This document shows positions 36,157 through 45,970 of a stretch of 55,905 nucleotides of DNA, piece by piece. The notes below the pieces were generated by a model that made no database searches, had not been told where the DNA came from, and saw nothing but the letters and a program-made list of their open reading frames with translations. Position numbers and translations under genes: made by a program. The stretch spans positions 1 through 55,905 of the forward strand of contig QCEG01000009.1 in assembly GCA_003278535.1 (NCBI GenBank), given 5' to 3'. Source of the DNA: Prochlorococcus sp. AG-355-N18 (GTDB taxonomy: Bacteria; Cyanobacteriota; Cyanobacteriia; PCC-6307; Cyanobiaceae). Every line of letters starts with the position of its first letter. The stretch's first letter is position 1.

Positions 36157-38730
36157 TTACTTTGTCAGGCTGAAATCGTGTATTTCATCAAATTGAAGAT
36201 AGCGATAAAGTTCATCTGAATATGGATTAATTTTATTTTTAGTAATATCCTGATATTCCTCAACTTCAGGTATTTTGCCAAGCAGTGCGCAAACTGCTGC
36301 TAATTCAGCGCTGCCTAAAAAGACTTGTGCATTCTTGCCAAGTCTATTGTCAAAATTTCTTGTACTAGTAGAAAATACTACGGAACCTTCATCTACTCTG
36401 GCTTGATTTCCCATACATAAAGAACAGCCCGGTAACTCTAACCTTGCACCACAATCTTCAAAAATTTTATAGTAACCTTCAGCTTTTAGAGTTTCTTCAT
36501 CCATCTTTGTTGGTGGACAAATCCATAATTTAGCTTTTAAATTTTGTACTCCTTCAAGAACTTTTGCAGCTGCTCTGTAATGACCAATATTTGTCATGCA
36601 AGAACCTATAAAAACCTCGTCAATATTTGTATTTGCAACATCAGTGATTTCTTTTACATTATCTGGATCATTAGGGCAAGCAACTATTGGTTGTGTTACT
36701 TTTGCTAAATCAATTTCAATGATTTCTTCATACTGAGCGTTTGAATCTGGTTGAATTAATGATGGTTTTTTTAACCAATTTTTCATATCATTTATTCTTC
36801 TTGAAATCGATTTTGAATCTTCATAATTACCCTCGATCATTTTTTCTAGCAGGCAAATATTGCTTTTTAAATATTCTTGAACAGTTTCTTGGGATAAAAG
36901 TATTGTGCTACCAGCGCATGAGCGTTCTGCAGTAGCATCAGTAAGTTCAAAAGCCTGTTCAAGTTTTAGGTTTGGTAATCCTTCAATTTCCATAATTTTC
37001 CCGTTGAATATATTTTTCTTATTTGCTTTCTCAACAGTTAAGAGTCCTTTTTTAATTGCGAAGAGAGGGATTGCATTTACTAAATCTCTAAGAGTGATTC
37101 CAGGTAATAATTCTCCCTTAAATTTAATCAGAACAGATTCTGGCATATTTAATGGCATTGATCCTATTGCAGCGGCAAAGGCAACAATGCCCGAGCCTCC
37201 AGGAAATGAAATGCCAAGAGGAAATCTAGTATGACTATCTCCGCCAGTGCCAACAGTATCTGGGAGAAGCATTCTATTAAGCCAGCTATGAATTATGCCG
37301 TCTCCAGGCTTAAGAGCTACTCCACCTCTTTGAGATATAAAATCAGGTAATTCTTTATGGGTAACTAGATCTACTGGTTTAGGATACGCAGCTGTATGAC
37401 AAAAACTTTGCATCACTAAATCTGCGGTAAATCCTAAACAAGCTAGTTCTTTTAGTTCATCTCTAGTCATTGGCCCAGTAGTATCTTGACTACCAACTGT
37501 GGTCATAATTGGCTCACAGGTCGTTCCTGGCCTTACTCCCTCTAAACCGCATGCTTTGCCCACTATTTTTTGAGCTTGAGTAAAGCCGGCATTACTTTCG
37601 GTTGGATTTTGTGGTCTAGTAAATATTTCACTTGGTTGATAATCTAATTTATTTCTAATTTTGTCCGTAAGAGATCTTCCAATCATAAGATTTATTCTTC
37701 CTCCAGCTTTAATTTCATCAGTAAGAGTTGATGGATACAACTCGAATTTGCTTATTAATTCTTCAGTATTTGAATCTTTTTCAATTTTTTTAATAATGCC
37801 TTTATGAGGATATATTTTTATAACATCTCCTGTTTTCATTTGAGATACATCAGCTTCTATAGGTAAAGCTCCTGAATCTTGTGCAGTATTGAAGAAAATT
37901 GGGGCTATTTTGCTGCCAATTATTATTCCACCTGTTTTTTTGTTGGGAACAAAAGCGATATCTTCTCCTATATGCCAAATAAGTGAATTAATAGCAGATT
38001 TTCTAGAACTCCCTGTTCCAACAACATCACCTACATAAGCTATTGGTAAATTTTGTTTTTTTAAATTATCAAGAATCTTTAGTCCATCAGGTTTTTTAAA
38101 TTCCAACATAGCTAATGCATGCATTGGAATATCCGGGCGTGTTGTTGCATGTACAGCTGGAGATAAGTCGTCTGTGTTTGTCTCACCGTCAACTTTAAAT
38201 ACTAAACAAGTAATCTCTTTCTCCAGAACTTTTTTATTTATGAACCATTCTGCATTTGCCCAACTATTTATAACTTCTTTTGCATAAATATTACTGTGAG
38301 ATAATTCATAAATTTCATTAGCCGAGTCGTAAACAAGAATAATATTTTTTAAAACTTCTGCCGCTTTTTTTGCGAGTAAACTATTTTCTCCTTTAAGGAT
38401 TTCAACCAAAGAATTTACATTGTATCCGCCTATCATTGTTCCAAGTATTTCAATTGCTTTTTCGGGATTAATTGATTTGCAATATTTTTCGGAATTAACA
38501 ATAGCAGTAAGCCAGCTTGCTTTTACGTAAGCAGCCTCATCAACTCCTGGGGGTACTCTATTTATTAGTAAATCAAGTAAATAAGATGAATCGTAAGTAC
38601 TATCTTGTTCTAATAATTTTGTAATACAATTTGTTTGTTCAGCATTTAAAGGTAAAGGTGGTATACCTTTGGCAGCTCTTTCAGCTACATGATCTGCATA
38701 ATCTTTTAGCAATGTTTCCAAATTCTTCAT
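36157..38730 (-). CDS. acnB: aconitate hydratase B
   Basis: 4Fe-4S enzyme interconverting citrate and isocitrate, feeding 2-oxoglutarate for nitrogen assimilation in cyanobacteria. At 857 aa it has AcnB length and domain order: an N-terminal HEAT-like domain (about 1-160), then the swivel domain, then the catalytic domains. Cluster cysteines lie in IGSCMTNIGHYR and in PGCSLCMGNQ. TTVGSQDTTGPMTRDE and GTGGDSHTRFP are further aconitase signatures. The start is the ATG at 38730 (MKNLETLLKDYADHV). It is divergent from the DAHP synthase gene across 97 bp and precedes the ClC gene. Confidence 0.97.
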   Translation of the reverse strand: MKNLETLLKDYADHVAERAAKGIPPLPLNAEQTNCITKLLEQDSTYDSSYLLDLLINRVPPGVDEAAYVKASWLTAIVNSEKYCKSINPEKAIEILGTMIGGYNVNSLVEILKGENSLLAKKAAEVLKNIILVYDSANEIYELSHSNIYAKEVINSWANAEWFINKKVLEKEITCLVFKVDGETNTDDLSPAVHATTRPDIPMHALAMLEFKKPDGLKILDNLKKQNLPIAYVGDVVGTGSSRKSAINSLIWHIGEDIAFVPNKKTGGIIIGSKIAPIFFNTAQDSGALPIEADVSQMKTGDVIKIYPHKGIIKKIEKDSNTEELISKFELYPSTLTDEIKAGGRINLMIGRSLTDKIRNKLDYQPSEIFTRPQNPTESNAGFTQAQKIVGKACGLEGVRPGTTCEPIMTTVGSQDTTGPMTRDELKELACLGFTADLVMQSFCHTAAYPKPVDLVTHKELPDFISQRGGVALKPGDGIIHSWLNRMLLPDTVGTGGDSHTRFPLGISFPGGSGIVAFAAAIGSMPLNMPESVLIKFKGELLPGITLRDLVNAIPLFAIKKGLLTVEKANKKNIFNGKIMEIEGLPNLKLEQAFELTDATAERSCAGSTILLSQETVQEYLKSNICLLEKMIEGNYEDSKSISRRINDMKNWLKKPSLIQPDSNAQYEEIIEIDLAKVTQPIVACPNDPDNVKEITDVANTNIDEVFIGSCMTNIGHYRAAAKVLEGVQNLKAKLWICPPTKMDEETLKAEGYYKIFEDCGARLELPGCSLCMGNQARVDEGSVVFSTSTRNFDNRLGKNAQVFLGSAELAAVCALLGKIPEVEEYQDITKNKINPYSDELYRYLQFDEIHDFSLTK

Positions 38731-38827
38731 TAGTAAGGTTTAATGCCTAATCTATTGTTATTTTTAATATTGAAAAGGAGAGTATTCATAAATGCTTTTT
38801 TAAATATTCAAACTTCTTAATTAATCA

Positions 38828-39895
38828 ATGACGACATCATCAAATAATTCAGCTTTAGAAAAGACATCAGATTTACATGTTCTTGAAACACGTCCATTAA
38901 TACCTCCAAGCAGATTACATAATGATATACCTTTAGATCACGACTCTGCTAATACAGTATCTAAAACAAGAAGATCGATACAAAATATTTTGCATCATAA
39001 TGATCAGAAGCTTTTAGTCATTGTGGGTCCATGTTCAATTCATGATCTTGAGGCGGCAAAGGAATATTCAAAATATATTCAAAAATTCCGAGAAATGTAT
39101 TACGATAAATTAGAAATAATTATGAGAGTATATTTTGAAAAACCAAGAACAACTATTGGTTGGAAGGGATTGATAAATGATCCTCATCTAGATGATTCTT
39201 ATGATATTAATACTGGTTTAAGAAGGGCAAGAAGTTTGCTTTCATATTTAGCAACTCGAGGCATACCTTCCGCTACAGAATTACTAGATCCAATTGTTCC
39301 TCAATACATTGCCGATTTAATAAGTTGGACAGCCATAGGTGCGCGGACCACAGAAAGTCAAACTCATAGAGAAATGGCATCAGGATTATCAATGCCTATA
39401 GGCTTTAAAAATGGAACGGATGGTTCTTTTACTACTGCAATTAATGCAATGCAGTCAGCTTCAAAATCCCATCACTTCTTAGGTGTAAATGAAAATGGAA
39501 TGGCTTCTATAGTAAATACTACAGGAAATCCAGATGGACATATAGTTTTAAGGGGCGGTTCAAAAGGCCCAAATTTTGAAAGTGATCATGTACAAAGAAT
39601 TTCAGCAGAATTGAGGCAGTGTAATCTTCCCCATAAAGTGATGATTGATTGTAGTCATGGAAATTCCAATAAAGATTTCCGAAAACAGTCAGAAGTGCTA
39701 AAAAATGTAGCTTCTCAAATTAGTAATGGTGAAAAAAATATTTTAGGAGTTATGCTTGAAAGTCATTTGAAGGAAGGAAATCAAAAACTTTTAAAAAAAG
39801 AAGATCTCCAGTTTGGTAGAAGCATTACAGATGCATGTATAGATATAGAAACAACAAAAGAATTAATCGCTATTTTATACGATTCACTTAGCTAG
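38828..39895 (+). CDS. 3-deoxy-7-phosphoheptulonate synthase, class I
   Basis: First enzyme of the shikimate pathway: condenses PEP and erythrose-4-phosphate. It is the AroF/AroG/AroH type of 355 aa, with VGPCSIHD near 62-69, YFEKPRTTIGWKG near 104-116, GARTTESQTHRE in the middle, and the metal-site MIDCSHGNS near 273-281. I do not assign which feedback type it is, so the symbol is blank. The ATG at 38828 gives MTTSSNNSALEK. The last 8 bp overlap the opposite-strand phytol kinase gene. Confidence 0.95.
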   Translation: MTTSSNNSALEKTSDLHVLETRPLIPPSRLHNDIPLDHDSANTVSKTRRSIQNILHHNDQKLLVIVGPCSIHDLEAAKEYSKYIQKFREMYYDKLEIIMRVYFEKPRTTIGWKGLINDPHLDDSYDINTGLRRARSLLSYLATRGIPSATELLDPIVPQYIADLISWTAIGARTTESQTHREMASGLSMPIGFKNGTDGSFTTAINAMQSASKSHHFLGVNENGMASIVNTTGNPDGHIVLRGGSKGPNFESDHVQRISAELRQCNLPHKVMIDCSHGNSNKDFRKQSEVLKNVASQISNGEKNILGVMLESHLKEGNQKLLKKEDLQFGRSITDACIDIETTKELIAILYDSLS

Positions 39896-40529
39896 TTATT
39901 AAAAAATTAAAAAATAATGCTGAAGAGATTGGAACAATGAAATTATCTATTCCTAGAATACTAAATTGTTCGAGCAAAGTCGCAATAAAAGCTATTGTAA
40001 AATAATTTAAATTTAGACTATTTTGTTGAGAATATCCTATTGAGCAAACTACTATCAAACTTGTTAAAAACATTGTTATGGTTCCATATAAAGATTTTTT
40101 TTGTTCAAAAAAAATCCAACTCTTTGAATTAAAGCTTTTTCCTATTAATCCAGCTAATCCATCACCAAAAGTCATTATGAAAAATCCACTAATTAGTGCA
40201 TATGGATCTTTATCCCAGAAAAGATAAATCAAAATAAATAAACTTAGACAATAAAATAATGTCCCATAACTTTTTCTCTCAACATCCTCAATTGTTGGAA
40301 ATAATTTATAGTTGTAATTGGTGAAAACCATTAATGAAATAATTCCCGTAAAAATTAGAGCAGAGTTTTGATTAATTTTTAAAAATTGAGCAATTGGTAT
40401 TAAAGGACCTATTCCAATATGTATTATTTTTCTGACTATTTCTCTACTATCTTCATTATATTTTTTAAAAACTATTGAAATTAAAAAAATTAAAAATAAA
40501 TATAATAAAATTACAGTAAATTTTATCAA
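39888..40529 (-). CDS. phytol/dolichol kinase-like membrane protein (VTE5 type)
   Basis: Small polytopic membrane protein, 213 aa, with about six or seven hydrophobic segments. The pattern GDGLAGLIGKSF near 122-133 and KKSLYGTITMFL near 144-155 fits the CTP-dependent isoprenoid-alcohol kinase family (SEC59/VTE5, DUF56). In photosynthetic organisms this family recycles phytol from chlorophyll for tocopherol or chlorophyll. RKIIHIG near 35-41 is also typical. It begins 5 bp after the sigma factor stop, so it is probably co-transcribed with it. Phytol as substrate is inference. Confidence 0.8.
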   Translation of the reverse strand: MIKFTVILLYLFLIFLISIVFKKYNEDSREIVRKIIHIGIGPLIPIAQFLKINQNSALIFTGIISLMVFTNYNYKLFPTIEDVERKSYGTLFYCLSLFILIYLFWDKDPYALISGFFIMTFGDGLAGLIGKSFNSKSWIFFEQKKSLYGTITMFLTSLIVVCSIGYSQQNSLNLNYFTIAFIATLLEQFSILGIDNFIVPISSALFFNFLITS

Positions 40530-40534
40530 TTTGG

Positions 40535-41554
40535 TTAAGCTGCTTTTTGATGAGTTGTCATTACTCGAAGCTTTAATATTGCTTTAGCTTCTAGTTGCCT
40601 TACTCTTTCTCGCGAAACATTAATTTGTCTTCCTATTTCTGCGAGTGTTAATGGTTCTTCACCATCTAGCCCAAATCTGAGCTTCATGATTTTTTGCTCT
40701 CTTTCATTTAATTGAGAAAGCCAAGTTCCTAAATGCTCTTTTTGAATAGTTCTATCCATACCTTCCATAGGCTCTTCACAGTTTGGATCAGGTATGAGTT
40801 CACCAAGTGTACTTCTGTCTTCTTCCCCTCTTGCATGTGCATCTAGAGAGGCGCAAGGAGCACTTTGAGAAATTAAATCTTCTAAATCTTTTTGATCAAT
40901 TCCCATCTCAGTTGCCATTTCCAATCTTGTAGGTTGTCTGCCAAATTTGTGTGATAATTCTCTGGAGACTCTTCTCATTTTGGATAGTTTTTCACTTATG
41001 TGAATAGGCAAACGAATGGTTCTAGCACTGTTATCAATTGCCCTCGTCATTCCTTGTCTAATCCACCAGTAAGCATAAGTTGAGAATTTATATCCCATAG
41101 CAGGATCAAATTTATCTACGGCTCTTTCAAGTCCAATAGCTCCTTCCTGGACAAGATCTAATAATTCAAGCCCTTGGTTTTGGTATTTTTTTGCAACTGA
41201 GACAACGAGCCTTAGATTAGCTGCCATCATTCTATCTCTTGCTCTTTTGCCAATCTTAATTTGATAAAGATTTCGTTGGGTTCTATCAGTTTCAGGAATT
41301 TGTAGCAACTTTTTCATGTTCTGAACATGATGAGCTAACTCTATTTCCTCTGCTGGAGTCAAAAGAGGTACTCTTCCAATGCTACTTAAGTAATAGCCAA
41401 TAGAATCTGAAGCGAGTCTGCCAGATTTTTTTTGGCTTTGTTTTGCCGTAAGACTGGATTTCGATTTGCGAGATTTGCCCGCAGTGTTTGGTAATCTTGG
41501 CTCATCAAAATTATTATCTGAAGAGCTTTTCGCAGATTCCAGAGGGATCCCCAT
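40535..41554 (-). CDS. group 2 (RpoD-like) sigma factor
   Basis: Sigma-70 family factor that recruits RNA polymerase to promoters. Region 1.2 is DSIGYYLSSIGRVPLLT near 50-66. Region 2 includes DLVQEGAIGLERAV and GYKFSTYAYWWIRQGM (the core-binding and -10 recognition helices). Region 4.2 carries LTLAEIGRQINVSRERVRQL near 302-321. The protein lacks an acidic region 1.1 and has instead a ~45-residue basic Ser/Lys-rich N-terminus. That and its length (339 aa) suggest a group 2 factor rather than the primary SigA. I use the ATG at 41554, nine bases after AGGAGG (41564-41569). An upstream GTG at 41557 is possible. Confidence 0.93.
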   Translation of the reverse strand: MGIPLESAKSSSDNNFDEPRLPNTAGKSRKSKSSLTAKQSQKKSGRLASDSIGYYLSSIGRVPLLTPAEEIELAHHVQNMKKLLQIPETDRTQRNLYQIKIGKRARDRMMAANLRLVVSVAKKYQNQGLELLDLVQEGAIGLERAVDKFDPAMGYKFSTYAYWWIRQGMTRAIDNSARTIRLPIHISEKLSKMRRVSRELSHKFGRQPTRLEMATEMGIDQKDLEDLISQSAPCASLDAHARGEEDRSTLGELIPDPNCEEPMEGMDRTIQKEHLGTWLSQLNEREQKIMKLRFGLDGEEPLTLAEIGRQINVSRERVRQLEAKAILKLRVMTTHQKAA

Positions 41555-41762
41555 CACCCTGGCCTCCTAAATAATGGATTTTTTAAAAAGCTAGCACTGA
41601 AATTGAAATAAAAACTACTTTTACGTTGAAATTTTAAAGACAAAAATTTTTTTTTTATAGCTTATTTCTTGAAATCCTTTGATATGAGATGATTTTATAA
41701 AAAATAAAAAAAATTTAAAATATTAAGTATTTTTATAAATGTTGTAAAAATCAATATTAATT
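41555..41762. other. 208-bp spacer between ppk and the sigma-factor gene
   Basis: Very AT-rich, no ORF worth reporting. It holds the sigma gene's ribosome-binding site (minus-strand AGGAGG at 41564-41569), a run of ten or so T around 41648-41657, and presumably the sigma promoter. No confident promoter boxes or terminator hairpin could be chosen. Confidence 0.5.
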
Positions 41763-43841
41763 TTATTTTTCTATGAGTTCAATTTGCGAACGATTATGCG
41801 ATGAATCTAATTCATATTTCGAATATGAACCATCATCTTTCATTATCCAAGAAAAGTAATTATCTTTAATGTAAGTTTGCAAAAGCGTGTATATTTTAGA
41901 TTTCAATTCATAATCCTCTATAGGAGTAACAGCTTCTATTCTTCTATCAAGATTTCTTCTCATCCAATCTGCACTCCCTATAAAAACCTCATTATCCCCG
42001 TTATTACAAAACCAAAAAATTCTTGAGTGTTCAAGAAAATGGCCAATAATGCTTATAACTTTAATATTTTCACTTAAATTTTTTCTTTGGGGATATAGGC
42101 AACAAATACCTCTTATGATGAGGCTAATTTTTACACCTGAGTCTGAAGCTAAATAAAGCAGTTTAATTATTTCTGGGTCTACTAAAGAATTCATTTTTGC
42201 GATTATTTCGGCTTTTTTGCCTTCCTCTGCATTTTTAATTTCTCTCTTTATCAGAAATATAAATTTCTCTCGCATCGATGAGGGAGAAACTAATAACTTT
42301 TGATAACTTTTTTGTTTAGAGAAACCAGATAAGTAGTTAAATAACTCAAGTAAATCAGATGCAATATCAGGATCCGTTGAAAGTAATCCTAAATCTGTAT
42401 AAAACTTTGAAGTATTAGAGTTATAATTGCCTGTTCCAATATGAAAATAATTCCTTAATCGTCCTTTCTCTTTTCTAACTGTTAAGGCAATTTTTGTATG
42501 TGTTTTAAATCCGATGATTCCATATACAACATGAATGCCAGCTTGTTCAAGTTGTTTGGCCCATTGAATATTATTGTCTTCATCAAATCTTGCTTTTAGT
42601 TCAACAAGAGTCATTACTTCTTTACCATTCTCTGCAGCTCTCATTAAAGCTGCAATTATAGGGGAATCTTGGGAAACCCGATATAAAGTAATTTTTATAG
42701 CCATTACAAGTGGATCATCAGCTGCTCTGTTTATAAATTCTTCAACTGAAGTTTTAAATAGGTCATAAGGATGATGAAGCAGAATATTTTTTTTCCTAAG
42801 TATTTTGAAAATAGAATTAGGGTTTTTGTTTGAAGGCAAATCTAAATGTTTTAATTCTGGGTGAGTTTTTCCAATTAGTAGATTTTCTTTTAAATCATCT
42901 CTATCAATTTTTGTAAGCTGATTTAAATCGTCTAGGCCTAATAAACTTTTGCAAAAGTATATATATTCTTTTTGTATTGAGATACTTTCAATAAGTAACT
43001 TTAGAATATTTTCTGGCATATCTGACTCCACTTCTAATCTAACTACGTCTCCACCTAATCTTCTTTTTTGCAAACTTTGTTCAACAGCTAAAAGTAGATC
43101 ATCAGCTTCAAGTTCTTTTAATTCTAAATCTGCATCTCTTGTCACTCTAAAAAAAGAGTAATTTATACATTCCATTCCGTTAAATAAAGTATTTATATTA
43201 TTCCCAATTAAATCTTCAACACTTATGAAATAGTGAGAACTTTCATCACTAAGTTGAGTAATTTCATTGGGAATTCTTATAAATCGGGGTATGTTTTTTG
43301 TTGGTATTTTTACTCTGACAAACTGATTTTTAGAATTTTCCCTATCTCTTATTAGAGCTGCTAAATTTAGACTTAAATTACTTATAAAAGGAAATGGATG
43401 TGCCGGATCAACAACTAATGGAGTTAATAAAGGGAAAATAGATGTTGTAAAGAAGTTATTACACCAATTTCTTTGATTATCACTAAGGTCCTTATATTTT
43501 TTTAAAATTACACCTTTTTCTTTTAATTCATTTTTTAATTCATTATTTACATAGTTTTCTTGGAGAATAGTTAACTTCTTTATTTCATTATTGATTTTTT
43601 TTAATTGCTCTTTAGGGGTAAGTCCGTCAATACTTTTTTTAGTAATTTCTGCTTCAACTTGAGCTTTTAATGAAGCTACTCTTACCATAAAAAATTCATC
43701 TAGGTTATTACTAAAAATTGAACAAAATTTTACTTTATCCAGTATTTTGTAATCCTTTTCCATTCCAGTAAGGAGAACTCTTTTATTAAATTCAATCCAA
43801 CTTAATTCTCTATTAATAAAAACATCAGCCTGGCGTTTCAT
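41763..43841 (-). CDS. ppk: polyphosphate kinase 1
   Basis: Makes polyphosphate from ATP, a phosphorus and energy reserve. The N-terminal domain starts with INRELSWIEFNKRVL at 9-23. The two PLD-like active-site histidines are H448 in KTHTK and H605 in LEHSR, matching the autophosphorylated and acid-base histidines of the E. coli enzyme. NYFHIGTGNYN lies at 464-474. At 692 aa it has normal length. Its ATG overlaps the stop of the MFS gene by 4 bp, so the two are translationally coupled. No ppx or pho gene is adjacent. Confidence 0.97.
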   Translation of the reverse strand: MKRQADVFINRELSWIEFNKRVLLTGMEKDYKILDKVKFCSIFSNNLDEFFMVRVASLKAQVEAEITKKSIDGLTPKEQLKKINNEIKKLTILQENYVNNELKNELKEKGVILKKYKDLSDNQRNWCNNFFTTSIFPLLTPLVVDPAHPFPFISNLSLNLAALIRDRENSKNQFVRVKIPTKNIPRFIRIPNEITQLSDESSHYFISVEDLIGNNINTLFNGMECINYSFFRVTRDADLELKELEADDLLLAVEQSLQKRRLGGDVVRLEVESDMPENILKLLIESISIQKEYIYFCKSLLGLDDLNQLTKIDRDDLKENLLIGKTHPELKHLDLPSNKNPNSIFKILRKKNILLHHPYDLFKTSVEEFINRAADDPLVMAIKITLYRVSQDSPIIAALMRAAENGKEVMTLVELKARFDEDNNIQWAKQLEQAGIHVVYGIIGFKTHTKIALTVRKEKGRLRNYFHIGTGNYNSNTSKFYTDLGLLSTDPDIASDLLELFNYLSGFSKQKSYQKLLVSPSSMREKFIFLIKREIKNAEEGKKAEIIAKMNSLVDPEIIKLLYLASDSGVKISLIIRGICCLYPQRKNLSENIKVISIIGHFLEHSRIFWFCNNGDNEVFIGSADWMRRNLDRRIEAVTPIEDYELKSKIYTLLQTYIKDNYFSWIMKDDGSYSKYELDSSHNRSQIELIEK

Positions 43842-45130
43842 TTCAATACTTTTGATTTTTGATTATTAAAAGAATTATTATTTTTACCCTCTGCAATAAG
43901 GTATATCATGAAAAGCAAGATTACGGAACCAGCTATAAAAGGAGATTTAGGACCAAAACTATCATAAACCCTTCCTGCCATTGCAATTCCTAAAACCCCC
44001 CCAAGACTTTGTAGACCTTGAAGATTACTTAAAATTGATCCTTGTTTATCAATGTCTAATTTCTTTGATATTAGTGCTCTTAAGGTGGGCGTAATTAATC
44101 CTGCTCCAACGGCTAAAAATGATACAGCTGAATAAATATTAATTGTCGCATTTTCTTTTGGAGCAGTTATTAAAAGAGCACATGCTACAAGAATGAAGCC
44201 TGATCCGATAAGTGTTAATCGCATTTCTCCAAATTGTTTTACAAGAGGCCCAATTAGTCCTCCCTGAACGATAATTGCAATTATTCCTACTACAACAAGA
44301 GTTCCACTTGATGCTTTTGTCGTCCAGTTTAAAGATTCCTGAAGGAAGAATATAAGTATATTGGTCAATCCAGTAAAAGCAATAAAGTAAATAAAAAAAG
44401 CTAATGATAATTTTTTAATCTTCTCTTCTTTGAAAACTGTAAATAGGTTTTTTAAAGGGTTTTTTATAAAAGGTTTTGATTTATTTGAGTCACTATTAGG
44501 CTTGGTTTCCGGTAAGTAAAAAAATACAAGGAGGAAATTTATTATTGGAATGATTGAGGCTATCAAAACTGGAATAATAAAATTATTATTTGTATTTTTG
44601 GCAAAAATAACAACAAAAATATTACCTAAGAAAAAACTTAAACCAAAAGCTACACCAATAAGTCCAAATGTTTTTGCTCTTTTTGCAGGGCTTGAAATAT
44701 CTGCAAGAATTGTTGTTGCAGTAGCTGCAGTTCCCCCACTTAAACCGTCAATTAGTCTTGCTAAAAATAATAAAAATAAAGGGATAGAGGCTATTGAATT
44801 TGACCAATTAAATAGAACCGTAAAAGATAATATTGATATTCCTATGACTGAACCAGTAATACAAAAAAGAGTGACAGGTCTTCTTCCATATCTATCGCTC
44901 ATAAGTCCTATAAAAGGAGAAGCTGTAAATTGAGCTAATTGGTAAGTGCATGATAATAAACCATAAGTACTTGCTTTAGAATCAAAAAGTAAAACAAAGG
45001 AGGGTAATATAGGTAGTAGTATGCTTTCACTTAAACGATCATTTAGAAGAGTGATAAAGGCACTAAGGAGAGTAAATTTTTTATTTGGTTTTAATAAACT
45101 TTCTTTCACAATATTTACCTTCATTACCAT
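43838..45130 (-). CDS. major facilitator superfamily transporter
   Basis: Inner-membrane transporter of about 12 helices, 430 aa, in the drug:H+ antiporter/TetA-like branch. The loop 2-3 signature GLMSDRYGRRPV is clear near 76-87, and a second copy-like GRVYDSFGPKSP lies near 390. LARLIDGLSGGTAAT near 122-136 is typical of this branch. The substrate cannot be predicted. It starts at ATG 45130, or ATG 45124, only about 24 bp from cobA on the opposite strand, and is upstream of and overlaps ppk by 4 bp. Confidence 0.88.
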   Translation of the reverse strand: MVMKVNIVKESLLKPNKKFTLLSAFITLLNDRLSESILLPILPSFVLLFDSKASTYGLLSCTYQLAQFTASPFIGLMSDRYGRRPVTLFCITGSVIGISILSFTVLFNWSNSIASIPLFLLFLARLIDGLSGGTAATATTILADISSPAKRAKTFGLIGVAFGLSFFLGNIFVVIFAKNTNNNFIIPVLIASIIPIINFLLVFFYLPETKPNSDSNKSKPFIKNPLKNLFTVFKEEKIKKLSLAFFIYFIAFTGLTNILIFFLQESLNWTTKASSGTLVVVGIIAIIVQGGLIGPLVKQFGEMRLTLIGSGFILVACALLITAPKENATINIYSAVSFLAVGAGLITPTLRALISKKLDIDKQGSILSNLQGLQSLGGVLGIAMAGRVYDSFGPKSPFIAGSVILLFMIYLIAEGKNNNSFNNQKSKVLK

Positions 45131-45154
45131 TAACTTCTACTACCATACTTGTTA

Positions 45155-45970
45155 ATGGAGATTATTGTGCCCGGCATTGTTTATTTAGTTGGAGCAGGTC
45201 CTGGTGACCCTGAGCTTCTAACTCTAAAAGCTTTACGCCTAATAAAAAATTGTGATGCATTAGTACATGATGCTTTGATCCCGGATGAAATAACAAAAGA
45301 GGCAGGAAAACATACAGAAATTTTCCATGTAGGTAAAAGAGCTGGAAAGTGTTCTGTACCTCAGAATGAAACTAATGCTCTTATTTTGAAATTGGCAAAA
45401 GAAGGCAAAAATGTTGTAAGGCTTAAAGGGGGAGACCCATTCGTTTTTTCTAGAGGTGGTGAAGAGGTATCGATTTTAGAAAAAAATGGAATTTCAGTTG
45501 AAATAGTTCCTGGTATTACTTCTGGAATAGCTGCCCCTACATATTTTGGTATTCCACTAACCCATAGAGATGCTGCGAGTTCCGTAACTTTCGTCACTGG
45601 ACATGAGCGTGTAGATAAGGAAAAAAGGACAGTGAATTGGAGAGATTTAGCTAAATCATCAGATAGCTTAGTAATTTTTATGGGTATAAAAAATATTGAA
45701 TTTATTGTGGAAGAATTAATTCTAGGTGGTTTAGATAAGAGTACTAAATGCGCTGTTATTCAAGAAGCTACTTTAAAAAATCAAAAATGTTTGATAGAGA
45801 AATTAGATAATCTTCCAGATAAAATCAAAGATAAAGAATTTTCAGCTCCATCAATTATCATTATTGGAAAAATTGTTGAATTTAAGGTTAATAACAATAT
45901 AACTAAAGTATCTGATGTCTATTTACCAGATATTAATAAAGTTCAACTATATAATAAATCCCAAAAGTAA
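45155..45970 (+). CDS. cobA: uroporphyrinogen-III C-methyltransferase
   Basis: SAM-dependent methylation of uroporphyrinogen III to precorrin-2, the branch to cobalamin and siroheme. Motifs are YLVGAGPGDPELLTLKAL near 8-25 and VVRLKGGDPFVFSRGGEE near 88-105, both standard SUMT sites. I use the ATG at 45155 (271 aa). A TTG six bases upstream would add two residues. No CysG-type dehydrogenase domain is fused. It overlaps pabC tail-to-tail by 28 bp. Confidence 0.95.
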   Translation: MEIIVPGIVYLVGAGPGDPELLTLKALRLIKNCDALVHDALIPDEITKEAGKHTEIFHVGKRAGKCSVPQNETNALILKLAKEGKNVVRLKGGDPFVFSRGGEEVSILEKNGISVEIVPGITSGIAAPTYFGIPLTHRDAASSVTFVTGHERVDKEKRTVNWRDLAKSSDSLVIFMGIKNIEFIVEELILGGLDKSTKCAVIQEATLKNQKCLIEKLDNLPDKIKDKEFSAPSIIIIGKIVEFKVNNNITKVSDVYLPDINKVQLYNKSQK

